Source: Bacillota bacterium
GTDB taxonomy: Bacteria > Bacillota > Sulfobacillia > DUMF01
Assembly: GCA_012840015.1 (NCBI GenBank)
Contig: DUMF01000002.1
Location: 62,001-126,000, forward strand
Direction: 5' to 3'
DNA: 64,000 bases
Position numbers and translations under genes: made by a program. Position 1 is the first letter of the stretch, and each line of letters starts with the position of its first letter. Positions 1 through 8,964 of this stretch are shown here, piece by piece. The notes below the pieces were generated by a model. It had not been told where the DNA came from and ran no database searches. It worked only from the letters and a program-made list of their open reading frames with translations.

Positions 1-1
1 G

Positions 2-787
2 AAGAGGGCCTTGCAGATGAGAAGTCTGCATGTGGCCGGCCTTCACTGTCACATCGGTTCGCAGGTGTTCAACCTGGAATCTTTCCAGCGCGCCGCGTGG
101 AAGATGGAAACATTAAGGTGGGAAGTGAAACAGGAGACGGGCGTAGAACTATTGGAGCTCGATATGGGGGGCGGCCTAGGAGTGAAATACCTTGAGGGAG
201 ACGACCCTCCGCCGATAGTGAGCTACGTCGAAGCTGTAGCCCATGCTGTGGAGGAGGCGGCGAGTTACTACGGCCTCCGGTATCCCGTTTTGACTTTGGA
301 ACCGGGGAGGTCGCTGGTGGCTGAAGCGGGAATCACTGTCTATCGGGTTGGGGCAATTAAGAATCACAGGGTAGGAGAGTCCTATGTGCTCGTAGATGGC
401 GGAATGTTCGAAAACCCCAGGCATGCTCTTTACGGAGCGCAGTATACTGTCTTGCCGGTGAGAAAGCCCATCACTCATCAGAGAAGAGTGTTTACCGTTG
501 CGGGCAAGTGCTGCGAATCGGGCGATGTGATCACCAAGGGGTGCGAGCTGCCGCCCGTTTCAGCGGGTGACTTGCTTGCGGTAACATGTACGGGTGCATA
601 TCATTATGCCATGGCTTCAAATTATAACCGCTTCCCGCGGCCGGCTGTGGTAATGGCATCTGGAGGCAAGTCCGCTGTCGTGGTAGAACGGGAGAGCTAC
701 ATGGACCTGGTTAAGCGGGACAAAGTACCTGTTTGGTTGGAAGCTAAAAAGTTGGCTAAAGCTATGGGCCAGCGGCCGGGAATGTGA
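2..787 (+). CDS. lysA: Diaminopimelate decarboxylase, 5' end outside window
   Basis: Converts meso-diaminopimelate to L-lysine with PLP, the last step of lysine synthesis, in the cytosol. The reading frame is already open at base 2, so the N-terminal part with the PLP lysine is missing. Visible family motifs are the barrel segment HCHIGSQ, the glycine-rich LDMGGGLGVKY, the phosphate-binding EPGRSLVAEAG, the CCESGDV stretch that supplies the active-site cysteine, and the C-terminal GAYHYAMASNYN. The stop is one base before the next gene, so the two are probably cotranscribed. Family assignment is secure; only the start is unknown. Confidence 0.93.
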   Translation, partial: KRALQMRSLHVAGLHCHIGSQVFNLESFQRAAWKMETLRWEVKQETGVELLELDMGGGLGVKYLEGDDPPPIVSYVEAVAHAVEEAASYYGLRYPVLTLEPGRSLVAEAGITVYRVGAIKNHRVGESYVLVDGGMFENPRHALYGAQYTVLPVRKPITHQRRVFTVAGKCCESGDVITKGCELPPVSAGDLLAVTCTGAYHYAMASNYNRFPRPAVVMASGGKSAVVVERESYMDLVKRDKVPVWLEAKKLAKAMGQRPGM

Positions 788-788
788 A

Positions 789-1451
789 GTGGGCGTCTGG
801 AGCGTGGACATCAGGAGTATTATCCTTTCCATCCCGGGGTTGGTAGTGGGGGTCTCCTTTCACGAATTCGCTCATGCCTTAGCCGCTGATAGGCTTGGCG
901 ATCCTACCCCCCGGATGGAGGGACGGCTCACTCTCGAACCCTGGATGCATTTCGACATCGTAGGCACAGTTTTGCTGCTTCTGTACGGATTCGGCTGGGC
1001 GAAGCCCGTGCACGTAAATCCGTTCAATTTCCGGCGACCGAAGCGAGACATGTTGCTGGTGGCTCTCGCTGGGCCTCTGATGAACTTAGCAGTGGCCGTT
1101 GGCTGCTGGATGGTGGTAATCTTGCTTAGTGTAGTGCATTCCGGTGAACTGCTCCTTCAAGTACTCCGGATTTGTGCCTCGATCAACATTGGGCTGGCAG
1201 CCTTCAATATTTTGCCTGTGCCCCCATTGGACGGCTCAAAAGTGCTTTCGCTCGTGAGATCTCCACGCATGGAGCAGATTCTTCAAGCGCTGGAAACGTA
1301 TGGGCCGCTGCTATTGCTCCTGCTTCTGATCTCGGGCCGGATAGGCAGCCTTATTGGTGGGATCGCTTCTTTTTTTGCTAGAATTACCTTTAGTTTGGCT
1401 GCTACAGCGTTAAACCCGTTGTTGAATCTGATCACTCGTTGGTGGGGATAG
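789..1451 (+). CDS. Site-2 protease family (M50) membrane metalloprotease
   Basis: A short M50 rhomboid-like zinc protease of the YwhC/SpoIVFB-related group, about 220 aa, with five or six hydrophobic segments. The zinc motif HEFAHALAA lies near residue 25 and the second metal site (NILPVPPLDGSKV) near residue 140. It starts at GTG one base after lysA stops and runs into scpA, an order often seen in Clostridia. The substrate is unknown; the family cleaves within or next to membrane segments. Downstream position before scpAB supports a housekeeping gene. Confidence 0.88.
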   Translation: MGVWSVDIRSIILSIPGLVVGVSFHEFAHALAADRLGDPTPRMEGRLTLEPWMHFDIVGTVLLLLYGFGWAKPVHVNPFNFRRPKRDMLLVALAGPLMNLAVAVGCWMVVILLSVVHSGELLLQVLRICASINIGLAAFNILPVPPLDGSKVLSLVRSPRMEQILQALETYGPLLLLLLLISGRIGSLIGGIASFFARITFSLAATALNPLLNLITRWWG

Positions 1452-1455
1452 AGAA

Positions 1456-2190
1456 GTGCCTGAAGGGGCATGGAGCATTCTTGCAAAAGTGAGAGATGGG
1501 CTGGCTAAGCCGCTTGAAATCGCCTTGAGTTCGATAACACGTCAGTTCGTACGCTCGTGCTCCGGACGGTTCACGGAATCCGAATTGGATGAAGCGACAC
1601 AGTTTGTCGTGGAAGCGGCTCGTGTGCTCAGACTCAAGGTGGTAAGCCTCCTGCCAAGAACAGGAGAAGGCGCCAAGGGCGGTGACGCGGAAGAGACTAG
1701 TGCGTTGAGTGAGAACGGATCTGGCGGTCCAGAGGATATAGCAGCCAAAGCTGCTCCCTTCATTGAGAGAGGGGTAAGTGTGCTGAAAAGTCTCATTGCT
1801 GGCCAGAGGGGGGTGTTGGCACGTGGCTGCGAGCCCTGGCCTGTGGAACTTCAGGTGCTTCCGCGGAGGGCGGTGCAGCCGTGCCTCGGGATGGAGGAGT
1901 TCCGCCGGGTAAGTCTCCATATGAGCCATAAGCTCTTTCCTCTCGTATTCCACAACGATTACCCGCTATGGCGAAAGCTTTTTATAGAACTTGCCCGGAA
2001 GCTGCTGGGCTCACGAAAAGCCATCACGTTCAGGGATTTCGTGGGGCACTACGATGACGTGCGGCGGCCGGTGGCGGGGCTGCTGTTAGCACTGGAACTA
2101 AACCGGCGGCGCAAGATCGTGCTTAAACAACGTGAAGCATTTGGAGAGATAGTAATATGCAAACGGGTGCAGTCGAAACATGGAGCCTAA
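1456..2190 (+). CDS. scpA: Segregation and condensation protein A (divergent)
   Basis: Kleisin subunit that with ScpB and Smc compacts and segregates the chromosome. The family pattern is visible but weak: an N-terminal helical domain ending in a hydrophobic AARVLRLKVVSLLP segment (about residues 54-67), a low-complexity acidic middle, and a C-terminal winged helix ending RKIVLKQREAFGEIVI. It is 244 aa, close to the usual length. It overlaps scpB by 11 bases, which is the strongest support. Start is GTG five bases after the protease gene. The sequence is more divergent than its neighbours. Confidence 0.8.
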   Translation: MPEGAWSILAKVRDGLAKPLEIALSSITRQFVRSCSGRFTESELDEATQFVVEAARVLRLKVVSLLPRTGEGAKGGDAEETSALSENGSGGPEDIAAKAAPFIERGVSVLKSLIAGQRGVLARGCEPWPVELQVLPRRAVQPCLGMEEFRRVSLHMSHKLFPLVFHNDYPLWRKLFIELARKLLGSRKAITFRDFVGHYDDVRRPVAGLLLALELNRRRKIVLKQREAFGEIVICKRVQSKHGA

Positions 2191-2701
2191 CACGGTAGCG
2201 CTCATCGAGGCCTTGCTTTTCGTTTCAAATCGTGCCCTCACGATTGGTGAGATCGCTAAGGGGACAGGTCTCACGGAACTCGAGGTGGCCGATGCCCTAG
2301 AGAGCTTAGAAAAGGAGCTCGGGAGCCCGCACCACGGCATAGCCCTCGTACGGCTTGGTGGAGGCTACACGTTGCGCACCAAGAAGGAATACGGAGAAAA
2401 ACTGCTGATGAATGCCGCATTCACTAGGGAAGCCAGGGGCCTCTCGAGGGCGGCACTCGAGACGCTGGCCATAATCGCTTATAAGCAGCCGGTGACGAGA
2501 GCCGAGATTGAAGTACTGAGGGGCGTAAAATGCGATGGGCCGCTGGAGACTCTGCTAGAGCGAGGGCTCATCGAAGAGGCAGGGAGGAAGAGACTGCCAG
2601 GTAGGCCGGTCACTTACGCCACTACTCCTCTTTTCTTGGAATTGCTTGGGTTGAATTCTCTGAAGGAGTTGCCGCCGATCGGCAACGAAGGACTGATCTA
2701 A
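2180..2701 (+). CDS. scpB: Segregation and condensation protein B
   Basis: ScpB dimer of winged-helix domains that binds the ScpA C-terminus in the Smc complex. Typical motifs: ALLFVSNRALTIGEIAK at the N-terminus, ALETLAIIAYKQPVTRAEIE (residues 94-113) and GRPVTYATTPLFLELLGL near the end. 173 aa is normal for the family. ATG start inside the end of scpA indicates translational coupling. Confidence 0.95.
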   Translation: MEPNTVALIEALLFVSNRALTIGEIAKGTGLTELEVADALESLEKELGSPHHGIALVRLGGGYTLRTKKEYGEKLLMNAAFTREARGLSRAALETLAIIAYKQPVTRAEIEVLRGVKCDGPLETLLERGLIEEAGRKRLPGRPVTYATTPLFLELLGLNSLKELPPIGNEGLI

Positions 2702-2725
2702 ACCAACCACGGGAATAATGTTACC

Positions 2726-3259
2726 ATGAAATGGGTGTCCGTGGGTGGTGTGTCTTTCCTGCTTTTTTGTCTCGTTTGGTTTGCTCCCTGCACTGGTACC
2801 CTCCAGCTTAGATTGCAGGGTGGCAAGACTAGGTTGGACATACAATTCAACGTCTTGGGCCTCCTCCGATTCAGGATTCCATCCCCATCACCCCGCCGCG
2901 GGCGGAAGAAGCGTAAGCACCAGGCACGCAAGAGAAACTTTTTGAAAAATGCTAGAGCGACACTTCGGGTAACGCGTCGGTTCATTTCAGTCTTGGAGAA
3001 GCATGGACTAGCAGCGGTCAATGCGTGTCTTGAGGTCGGCGGTGCTAAGCCAGAAAGAACCGCGGTCAGTTACGGCGTCGCTTGTGGCTTGATCCCCGTC
3101 ACGCAGCTATTCCTCAAGAAGTTCAAAGCTAGCGTGACTCCAGTGTTTGAGCCGGGGTCGGCCGATTTAGTGCTTAGATTGAAAGTACGTACGCGCCTCG
3201 GCGGTCTAATTCTCGCGTTGGCTTCCGCTGCGTGGGAATACTACAAGGCAACAAGGTGA
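2726..3259 (+). CDS. DUF2953 family protein (YtfI-like)
   Basis: Membrane-anchored protein of unknown function found next to ytfJ in many spore formers. It has one N-terminal hydrophobic segment (about residues 5-25), a very basic patch near residues 52-72, and a C-terminal region with FKASVTPVFEPGSADLVLRLKVRTRLGG, the part most conserved in the family. Its place between scpB and gerW matches the common Firmicute order. No enzymatic motif is visible. Confidence 0.75.
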   Translation: MKWVSVGGVSFLLFCLVWFAPCTGTLQLRLQGGKTRLDIQFNVLGLLRFRIPSPSPRRGRKKRKHQARKRNFLKNARATLRVTRRFISVLEKHGLAAVNACLEVGGAKPERTAVSYGVACGLIPVTQLFLKKFKASVTPVFEPGSADLVLRLKVRTRLGGLILALASAAWEYYKATR

Positions 3260-3295
3260 AAAACTAAATCAAACGGTGGCTGCGGAGGGATTTGT

Positions 3296-3742
3296 GTGGA
3301 AGGAGAGCATCCTATCCAGGGTCTTATGAAGACTGCCATGGAATCGATCCGAGATATGGTTAACGTTAATACCGTGGTAGGGGATGCCGTGCAAGCCGAA
3401 GATGGTACGGTGATCATTCCCGTATCGAAGGTCTCTTTCGGGTTTGCGGCTGGTGGAGGAGAATATGAGACGAGTAGGGGTGAACAGAGCCCCGGTGCCA
3501 GCGGTTCCTTGCCATTTGCCGGAGGGAGCGGTGCGGGAGTCTCGGTGCAACCCATGGGCTTTCTTGTGGCCGGAAAAGGTCACGTTCGCCTACTGTCCAT
3601 AGAAGAAGGGCAACTACTCGATAAGGCGATAGACCTGGCTCCTCAGATCGTGAGCCAGATCAGTTCAATGATCCGGAATAGGGGAAAAGGACCACAGACG
3701 AAGGAGCAGGAGACTCCAATGCAGGGGAATAGTGAGGCGTAG
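3296..3742 (+). CDS. ytfJ: GerW family sporulation protein (YtfJ)
   Basis: Spore inner protein family required for normal germination in Bacillus. The typical start MKTAMESIRDMVNVNTVVGD appears at about residue 10, followed by TVIIPVSKVSFGFAAGGGEY, a glycine-rich loop and GFLVAGKGHVRLLSIEEG. The 148-aa length fits. GTG start is preceded by GGAGGGA five bases upstream. In most relatives this gene is followed by dacB, spmA, spmB and rluB; here the NHEJ region follows and rluB reappears at 26308. Confidence 0.88.
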   Translation: MEGEHPIQGLMKTAMESIRDMVNVNTVVGDAVQAEDGTVIIPVSKVSFGFAAGGGEYETSRGEQSPGASGSLPFAGGSGAGVSVQPMGFLVAGKGHVRLLSIEEGQLLDKAIDLAPQIVSQISSMIRNRGKGPQTKEQETPMQGNSEA

Positions 3743-3750
3743 GGCGCCAA

Positions 3751-4543
3751 ATGAGGCCTATCTGGAAGGGTTCTATTGCCTTCGGGTTGGTTGCGATCCC
3801 CGTCAGGCTCTACGCTGCTACGGAAAAGAAAGACCCATGCCGCGTGCGGTACGCCGATTCGTTATAAAAAGTGGTGCCCAAGTTGCGATAGGGAAGTGAC
3901 CGCCAACGAGATCGCCTGGGGGTATGAAGTGCAAAGCGGACAATATGTGCTTCTGAACCGCGAAGAATACGAGTTCATGCCAGACTCCCAAACCAAGGTA
4001 ATCAACATAAACGATTTCGTGGACTCGAGCGAAATCGATTCCTTGTATTTCGACAAGCCCTACTACTTGCAACCCGCTGAAGGGGGCCGGAAAGCATATG
4101 CTTTACTGGGTTGCGTTTTGATGGAACAGGGTAGAGTAGGGGTTGCGAGGTTTAGAGTACGGACTCGAGAATCGCTTGCGGCCATTAAGCCTTATCGTGG
4201 AAACACACTGGTACTCCAGACTATGCTTTGGCCGGACGAAATCAGGAACCCTGCCGAACTGCAGCCCGGTGAGCCGATACCTAAAATCGAACCGCGCGAG
4301 CTCGAAATGGCAAAAGCTTTAGTGGATATGATGCACGAACGTTTTGACCCCGAGGCTTACCGGAGCGGCCGCCGAGAATACTTGATCAAGCTGATCGAGC
4401 AAAAGGTAGAGGCCAATGAGGTGGAAACCCCTGCCAGGGCAGAGGAGGGTAGGGTGCTCGATCTGATGGAAGCGCTCCGGAAAAGCATGGCCTTAGCCCA
4501 GCAGGCTCAGAACGAAGGGGGCCGGACGGCACTTGGATTATGA
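3751..4543 (+). pseudogene. ku: Ku protein, frameshifted
   Basis: Bacterial Ku binds DNA ends and recruits LigD for non-homologous end joining. The natural start is the ATG at 3751: the frame gives MRPIWKGSIAFGLVAIPVRL and YAATEKKD, the classic Ku N-terminus. After the GAC codon at 3832-3834 the homology jumps to the +1 frame (HAACGTPIRYKKWCPSCDREV) and the first frame stops at 3865-3867. Compared with the usual Ku sequence about six residues are missing at the joint, consistent with a 17-base deletion. The rest of the core is intact to 4543. The second frame has no natural start. So the gene is probably inactive unless ribosomes shift or the sequence is wrong. Confidence 0.85.
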
Positions 4544-5447
4544 CTTCGACTTGAGGCCGATGCTACCGGTGGACGGGGAGAAGCTCATCGACGACCCGGC
4601 ATATGCCTACGAACCAAAATGGGATGGGTATCGGGCGATCGTTTTCGCCGGGGATGAGCTTCGGGTTCAGAGCAGAAACTTAAGGCAGCTTACACCGGAA
4701 TTCCCCGAGCTCCGCCGCATCCGCAATGCACTTGCTACCACTTCAGGGGTAGTACTCGACGGAGAGATAGTATGCCTCGTGAACGGCAGGCCCGATTTCC
4801 AAGCTCTCCGTGGGCACACCCACCCGGTCAGTTTCGTTGTGTTCGATATTCTCTACGATGGTGCTCAAAGCGTAATGGGAATGCCACTCGTTGAAAGGAA
4901 ATCCTTGTTGGAAAACAGGGTAGTAGATACAGATATCGTAGTGAAGAACGTATGGGTTAGTGGCAAGGGAAAAGAACTGTATGAGGTCGCGTGTTCGACG
5001 GGGATGGAGGGGGTGGTGGCCAAACTTTTAGAGTCGCCTTATGTGCCAGGCCGGCGTTCGCGCTATTGGCTCAAGTTCAGGCGACGCCTGACGCTGGACT
5101 GTGTAGTAGGCGGTCTGACTTATGGGGAGACGGGTGGCCTGGCTTCTATAGCCGTAGGCTGTTACGATCAAAGGCATCTGAGGTATGTGGGCAACGTCGG
5201 ATCAGGCTTGGGAGTATCTGATGTGGCAGATCTGATCACACACACTACTGAGGCCACGGAGTGTCCTTTTGATCTCTCGCTATCTGCCATTCCCCGGTGC
5301 GTAGCTAGAAGAAGTAAATGGGTGAAACCCACACTCTGCTGCGAAGTCTCGTATGCCGAGTTCACGCGCGACCTCAGGCTTAGACAACCTGTGCTCGTTA
5401 GAATCCGACCGGACAAGGATCCTTTAGAATGTCAGATTTCAAGGTAA
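4533..5447 (+). CDS. ligD: ATP-dependent DNA ligase domain of LigD
   Basis: Seals nicks using ATP in bacterial end joining. The adenylation motif EPKWDGYRAIVF (catalytic lysine about residue 29), the SRN segment, LDGEIVC, the VVAK motif V (about residue 165) and the RYWLKFRR motif are all present, followed by a C-terminal OB fold. At 304 aa it is the ligase part alone, without polymerase or phosphoesterase parts. TTG start overlaps the end of ku by 11 bases; the next gene, a polymerase stub, overlaps its end. So the locus was a split ligD operon. The ligase itself looks intact. Confidence 0.9.
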   Translation: MDYDFDLRPMLPVDGEKLIDDPAYAYEPKWDGYRAIVFAGDELRVQSRNLRQLTPEFPELRRIRNALATTSGVVLDGEIVCLVNGRPDFQALRGHTHPVSFVVFDILYDGAQSVMGMPLVERKSLLENRVVDTDIVVKNVWVSGKGKELYEVACSTGMEGVVAKLLESPYVPGRRSRYWLKFRRRLTLDCVVGGLTYGETGGLASIAVGCYDQRHLRYVGNVGSGLGVSDVADLITHTTEATECPFDLSLSAIPRCVARRSKWVKPTLCCEVSYAEFTRDLRLRQPVLVRIRPDKDPLECQISR

Positions 5448-5563
5448 CTAACCCGGATAAGGTGCTGTGGCCCGAAGGCGGCCTTACTAAGGAGCAGCTC
5501 ATCGAGTATTGGCTCCTCATCCGGGTTAGTTACCTTTATGAGAGCATCTCTTACGCTTTATAA
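5429..5563 (+). pseudogene. LigD polymerase (primase-like) domain, truncated stub
   Basis: The first 28 residues match the start of the LigD polymerase family (VTNPDKVLWPEGGLTKEQLI), starting at ATG 5429 inside the end of the ligase gene. After about base 5515 homology is lost and the frame stops at 5561. The sequence just after the break is an inverted copy of the gene start (see the inverted repeat). A related full-length polymerase gene lies at 17428, with clearly different nucleotide sequence, so that gene is not simply the missing 3' part. Confidence 0.8.
5441..5536. repeat. Perfect 18-bp inverted repeat at the ligD-pol break
   Basis: Bases 5441-5458 (AAGGTAACTAACCCGGAT) are exactly reverse-complemented at 5519-5536. 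The left arm is inside the LigD polymerase start; the right arm sits where its homology ends. An 18-bp perfect match 60 bases apart is unlikely by chance and suggests a fold-back or template-switch event. Confidence 0.85.
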
Positions 5564-5623
5564 AAGACCGTCTGCTGTCCCAACGAGATTAGACTGCCAA
5601 GAGGCCCCCTGTCGGAGCTGTAG

Positions 5624-5823
5624 CCTTACACCGGTCATATTGCCAGGGAGGACTGGAGTATCCTCCGCTGGATCCTAGTCCAGGTGACACACCGGGCAGT
5701 GCAGGTACCCGGTCCGGTCCAGGCATTTTCCCTTCCCTTCGCGCCAAAAAAGGTTACCAGGTTGCCATAGTAGCTGCTGACAGAAAGCTGCTTGCCCTTA
5801 TCCGACGTTATTGCCTCGGGGGC
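5624..5823 (+). mobile_element. IS110-family transposase fragment (C-terminal), decayed
   Basis: Two adjoining frames read GHIAREDWSILRWILVQ and then KKGYQVAIVAADRKLLALI, the C-terminal pattern of IS110/IS116 transposases (usually LRW.LV...A and K.AIVA.ARKLL). A frame change occurs near 5740. No start or full domain remains, so this is a non-functional remnant. Confidence 0.6.
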
Positions 5824-5869
5824 TTACCGTGCTGCTGACTTTCGCGGAACTCAAGTCAAGGAGCGACGT

Positions 5870-6453
5870 ATGGAACGGCGCGCAGTACCTTACCCGGTGA
5901 TGCAAGCGGCTGTTTTGACGCGTCAGGTTGAGCGATTGCTCGCAGACGAGACGGCAGAGCCCCAAGCGGTGGTAGGAGGCGCTTGCGCGTTATCATGAGT
6001 GCAGAGATTGAATCTCGAATTGCAAGAGGCTTTGGACAGGACGGGTTTGGGTGAGTACGTGTTGAGTATGCCTGGAGTAGGGGTTATGCTTGTGCGAGGT
6101 TTTCTGGGGAGAATAGGGGACCCGAGCAGGCATGAGGATTGGCGGTACTTGCACAAACTTGCGGGATTGAAGCTTGTGGAGAACGACTCCAACGAAGCGT
6201 GTGCGATCGGGGCTGCGGAGCGTACTGTACCAGATTGTGCCGACGATGATTATGCAGGAATGCTCAATTCAGGGCGTCGTACCGCTATTTCAAGACAAGG
6301 AAAGACAACCCGTTGATGGCGCAGCAGGCGCTGATAGTCCTGGCATGCAATTTGTTGCGGGTATTGTTTGCGTTGATTAAGGGGAAGCAGGTGTGGGATC
6401 CCATAAAAGTGCTTGGGACATACCGGCTGGAGCGACTTGGGTTGGTAGCTTAA
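5870..6453 (+). mobile_element. Second decayed IS110-family transposase
   Basis: Coding traces run through three frames. One piece has VLSMPGVGVMLVRGFLGRIG followed by DPSR and KLAGLKLVEN, the Transposase_20 signature (normally PGVG...A...AEIGD..RF...LA..AGL.P). Another frame has PLMAQQALIVLACNLLRVLF and ends WDPIKVLG...LGLVA with stop at 6451. Internal stops and shifts show it is dead. It is distinct from the fragment just upstream. Confidence 0.65.
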
Positions 6454-6941
6454 AGCCAGGAAGCAGCGAAAACAGGTGTGCAGTCTTGGGTGAGCGAAGC
6501 CGGTTCATTCTTCCATAAGGGTACGACCCTGGGACGGAGCACTGGTACCCCAGCGCCCCCCCAGGAGGCAGGACGAAAGAGTGTAGGGGCAAAGAGCTGG
6601 GAGGCGTGATAGGGTTGTTGGGGGCGAGCGAAGTGGACATGCAGAGTCTTGTGGAGGGAAGAACTCCGCAGGGCTACGAGCACGAGCTTACCTAACTGAT
6701 GCATGGTGGTTGCTTGCTGCCCTGCTGTCTTTCCTGACCGGATAGGATCCCCGACCCGCTTAAACTGCTGGCTTCAGCAGGCAGCAATATATGGAAGGGG
6801 CCACGTGCTAAGAGGTGTTACCACAAAAGGCCCAGTGAGCGGCTGACAATATAAACGTGTCCGGTAGCACAGATGTCAGGTACGGAAAAACAGCTGAGGT
6901 GTGCAGCAGGCGATAAGTATGCTTCAATTTACATCCATCCA
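6454..6941. other. No recognisable gene
   Basis: The 490 bases after the IS110 remnant have no frame with family resemblance on either strand. They may be the non-coding end of that element plus decayed DNA. Confidence 0.5.
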
Positions 6942-7321
6942 TCACTCCCTCGCTCGTATTAGCAGGTCAGTTCGATCCACGTGCGGGCTTACATGTACGG
7001 CCACCACAACCGGTGAACCTGTTTCTCCGGCTGCAGCTACTGGCACTGGCGAGGCTATTGACCCATCCACCAGTATTCGTCCATCACACTCTACCGGGCA
7101 AAAATTCCTTGGACTGCGATGGTGGCTCACAAGGCCTTTGCCACCAACCCGGACTTGATGCGTACTTCTTCTCCAGTAGCTATGTCGGTGGCAAAACGCT
7201 GAGAAAGAGTTCCCAGCTGTCTGACGCAGGGCTCTGTACGCGGAATGGTCCTGGAACTCGGTGCACAGTTGGGGTAGGAAGGCACAGGATCTCGTTCAAA
7301 GAATATCTGGCAGCAGCGCAA
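6942..7321 (-). pseudogene. Patatin-like phospholipase remnant
   Basis: On the minus strand one frame (from 7321 down) contains RFATDIATGEEVRIKSGLVAKAL and the next frame contains CDGRILVDGSIASPVPVAAA and VVVAVHVS. Together these match the C-terminal half of RssA/patatin-type esterases, where a DGG motif holds the catalytic aspartate (here DGS). A frame change near 7130 and lack of the GxSxG half indicate decay. It lies just downstream of the radical SAM gene on the same strand. Confidence 0.55.
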
Positions 7322-7527
7322 GTTGGCCGCGGTCCACGTGGCGGAGCACGACGTTGCAGCGCTTCATGGCTTCATGGTAGTGAAAAAATGCCGCGCCTTC
7401 CTCCCATGCCTGAAGGCAGGGGCCTCCGGCGCGGAAAAGGCCGGAACTCTACGTACGGCTTCCTGCAAACTCAACGAAAAATCGCCGGGAGACATAGTTC
7501 CCGGCGATTACGCCACCGGTGCAGGAA

Positions 7528-8883
7528 CTATTGAGCCGCAGTTGCCTGTCCTTGCCAGATCTTGTCTGCGATCTTGCCCCATGCCTCGGCATAGCCATAC
7601 AACGGTTGGCACAGCTGGGAGGCGGTGATGCCGTTCTTCTGGGTTGGGTAAGCACCTGACTCTGCCACGATTTCTTCCAGCGCTTTCGGGTTGTCGATGA
7701 GCGGGCATGGCCTCATGTGGTTCGTATTGAATGGTTGTCTGGCCTGATAGGCCTTGAACAGAGGACATTTGAGTGCATTGACCAGGCCGGTATTCTTGAT
7801 GTTCACGTTGGCATAATGTATAAAAGCGCACGGTTCCACATCGCCCATTGCATTGATGTGGAAATAGTTGCGCCCGCCAGCGATGCACCCTCCAACAGCT
7901 GCACCGTCGTTCCAGAAGTCCGCTACGAAAATGGGCTTTTCCCGGCGCCATCTTTGCACCTGTTCATACATCCACTTGCGCTGCTCTGGCGTGGCCATGT
8001 ACCTGACATCCGCTTCTCCGCCAACAGGCACATACGTGAACAGCCAGCCGAAAGCGCATCCTTTGTCCACCATAAGATCTATGAACTGGTCGCTTCCAAT
8101 AGCTTCGGTATTGTCCCTTGCGTAGGTTGCTGAGAAGCCGAAGACTACTCCTGCTTCCCTGAGGTTGTCCATGGCGCGCATTATTCTTTGGAATACGCCT
8201 TTGCCCCGCCTAGCGTCGGTTTGTTGCTCGAAGCCCTCCAAGCTTATCGCGAAAGTGATGTTTCCCGTTTGTGCGAATCTACGTGCGGCTTCGGAATCGA
8301 TTAGCGTACCGTTGGTAAACACGTGGAACACCGATTCGTCGTGCTTCCGAGCCAGTTCCAAAAGATCCTGCATTCTTACCAGGGGCTCGCCGCCCGATAC
8401 CACGATGAACCTGATGCCCAGTTCTTCTGCCTCGGTGATTACTCGATCCAAAGTGGAGTAGTCCATGTCAAGAGTTCGGTCGTATTCCGCGGCCCAGCAA
8501 CCCTTGCACCTGAGGTTGCAGCGCCCTGTGGGGTCTATCAGGATCGCCCACGGCACGTGAACGCTGTACTTCTTTTCTGAGCGCTCCCTAGCCGCCGGGG
8601 CAAGCACTCCTGCATTGATGAAAAAGTTTATCCCCAGTTTGTTAATCACGTTTGGATGGGCTTGTTTGAGTACTCTGACGATGAGCTTCCGCCAGTTGTT
8701 GTTCTCGTCCTCAAACATCTGCATCCAGCTGCGTACATACTGCTTGTGGGCTTCCTCGCGGGCTATGGTTTCGCCCCACTTAAGAATCTTGGTGAGGTTC
8801 TCTTCGGGATTGTTCACGAGATACTTGAGACCCTGCTTGAGCACTGCCTCGCCCAGCATAGCCTTGGCATATTCGAACGCCAT
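7528..8883 (-). CDS. Radical SAM protein with SPASM-like C-terminus
   Basis: The cluster motif CNLRCKGC (CX3CX2C, about residue 124) follows WAILIDPTGR, and the SAM-binding GGEP motif is VVSGGEPLV. The C-terminal third has further cysteines (GGCIAGGRNYFHINAMG, EPCAF, CPL, LCQP) in the spacing of SPASM/twitch domains that hold extra Fe-S clusters, so peptide or small-molecule modification is likely. The first 100 residues are a helical extension. ATG at 8883 is chosen because GGGAGG lies nine bases upstream; a TTG at 8892 is an alternative. It follows the ArsR gene on the same strand with an 81-base gap, so the two are probably one operon. Substrate unknown; no precursor peptide gene seen. Confidence 0.85.
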   Translation of the reverse strand: MAFEYAKAMLGEAVLKQGLKYLVNNPEENLTKILKWGETIAREEAHKQYVRSWMQMFEDENNNWRKLIVRVLKQAHPNVINKLGINFFINAGVLAPAARERSEKKYSVHVPWAILIDPTGRCNLRCKGCWAAEYDRTLDMDYSTLDRVITEAEELGIRFIVVSGGEPLVRMQDLLELARKHDESVFHVFTNGTLIDSEAARRFAQTGNITFAISLEGFEQQTDARRGKGVFQRIMRAMDNLREAGVVFGFSATYARDNTEAIGSDQFIDLMVDKGCAFGWLFTYVPVGGEADVRYMATPEQRKWMYEQVQRWRREKPIFVADFWNDGAAVGGCIAGGRNYFHINAMGDVEPCAFIHYANVNIKNTGLVNALKCPLFKAYQARQPFNTNHMRPCPLIDNPKALEEIVAESGAYPTQKNGITASQLCQPLYGYAEAWGKIADKIWQGQATAAQ

Positions 8884-8964
8884 GAATACCAACCTCCCTT
8901 TTGCATAGAGTGTCTAAAAACTACGGCTCTGTAACAGGGATAAGTGATACGTCACACGGCTGGA

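Noticed and set aside
3776-3866. Programmed frameshift to make intact Ku
   Set aside because: Residues normally present at the join are missing, which fits a deletion better than a recoding site; no clear slippery sequence with helper structure was seen.
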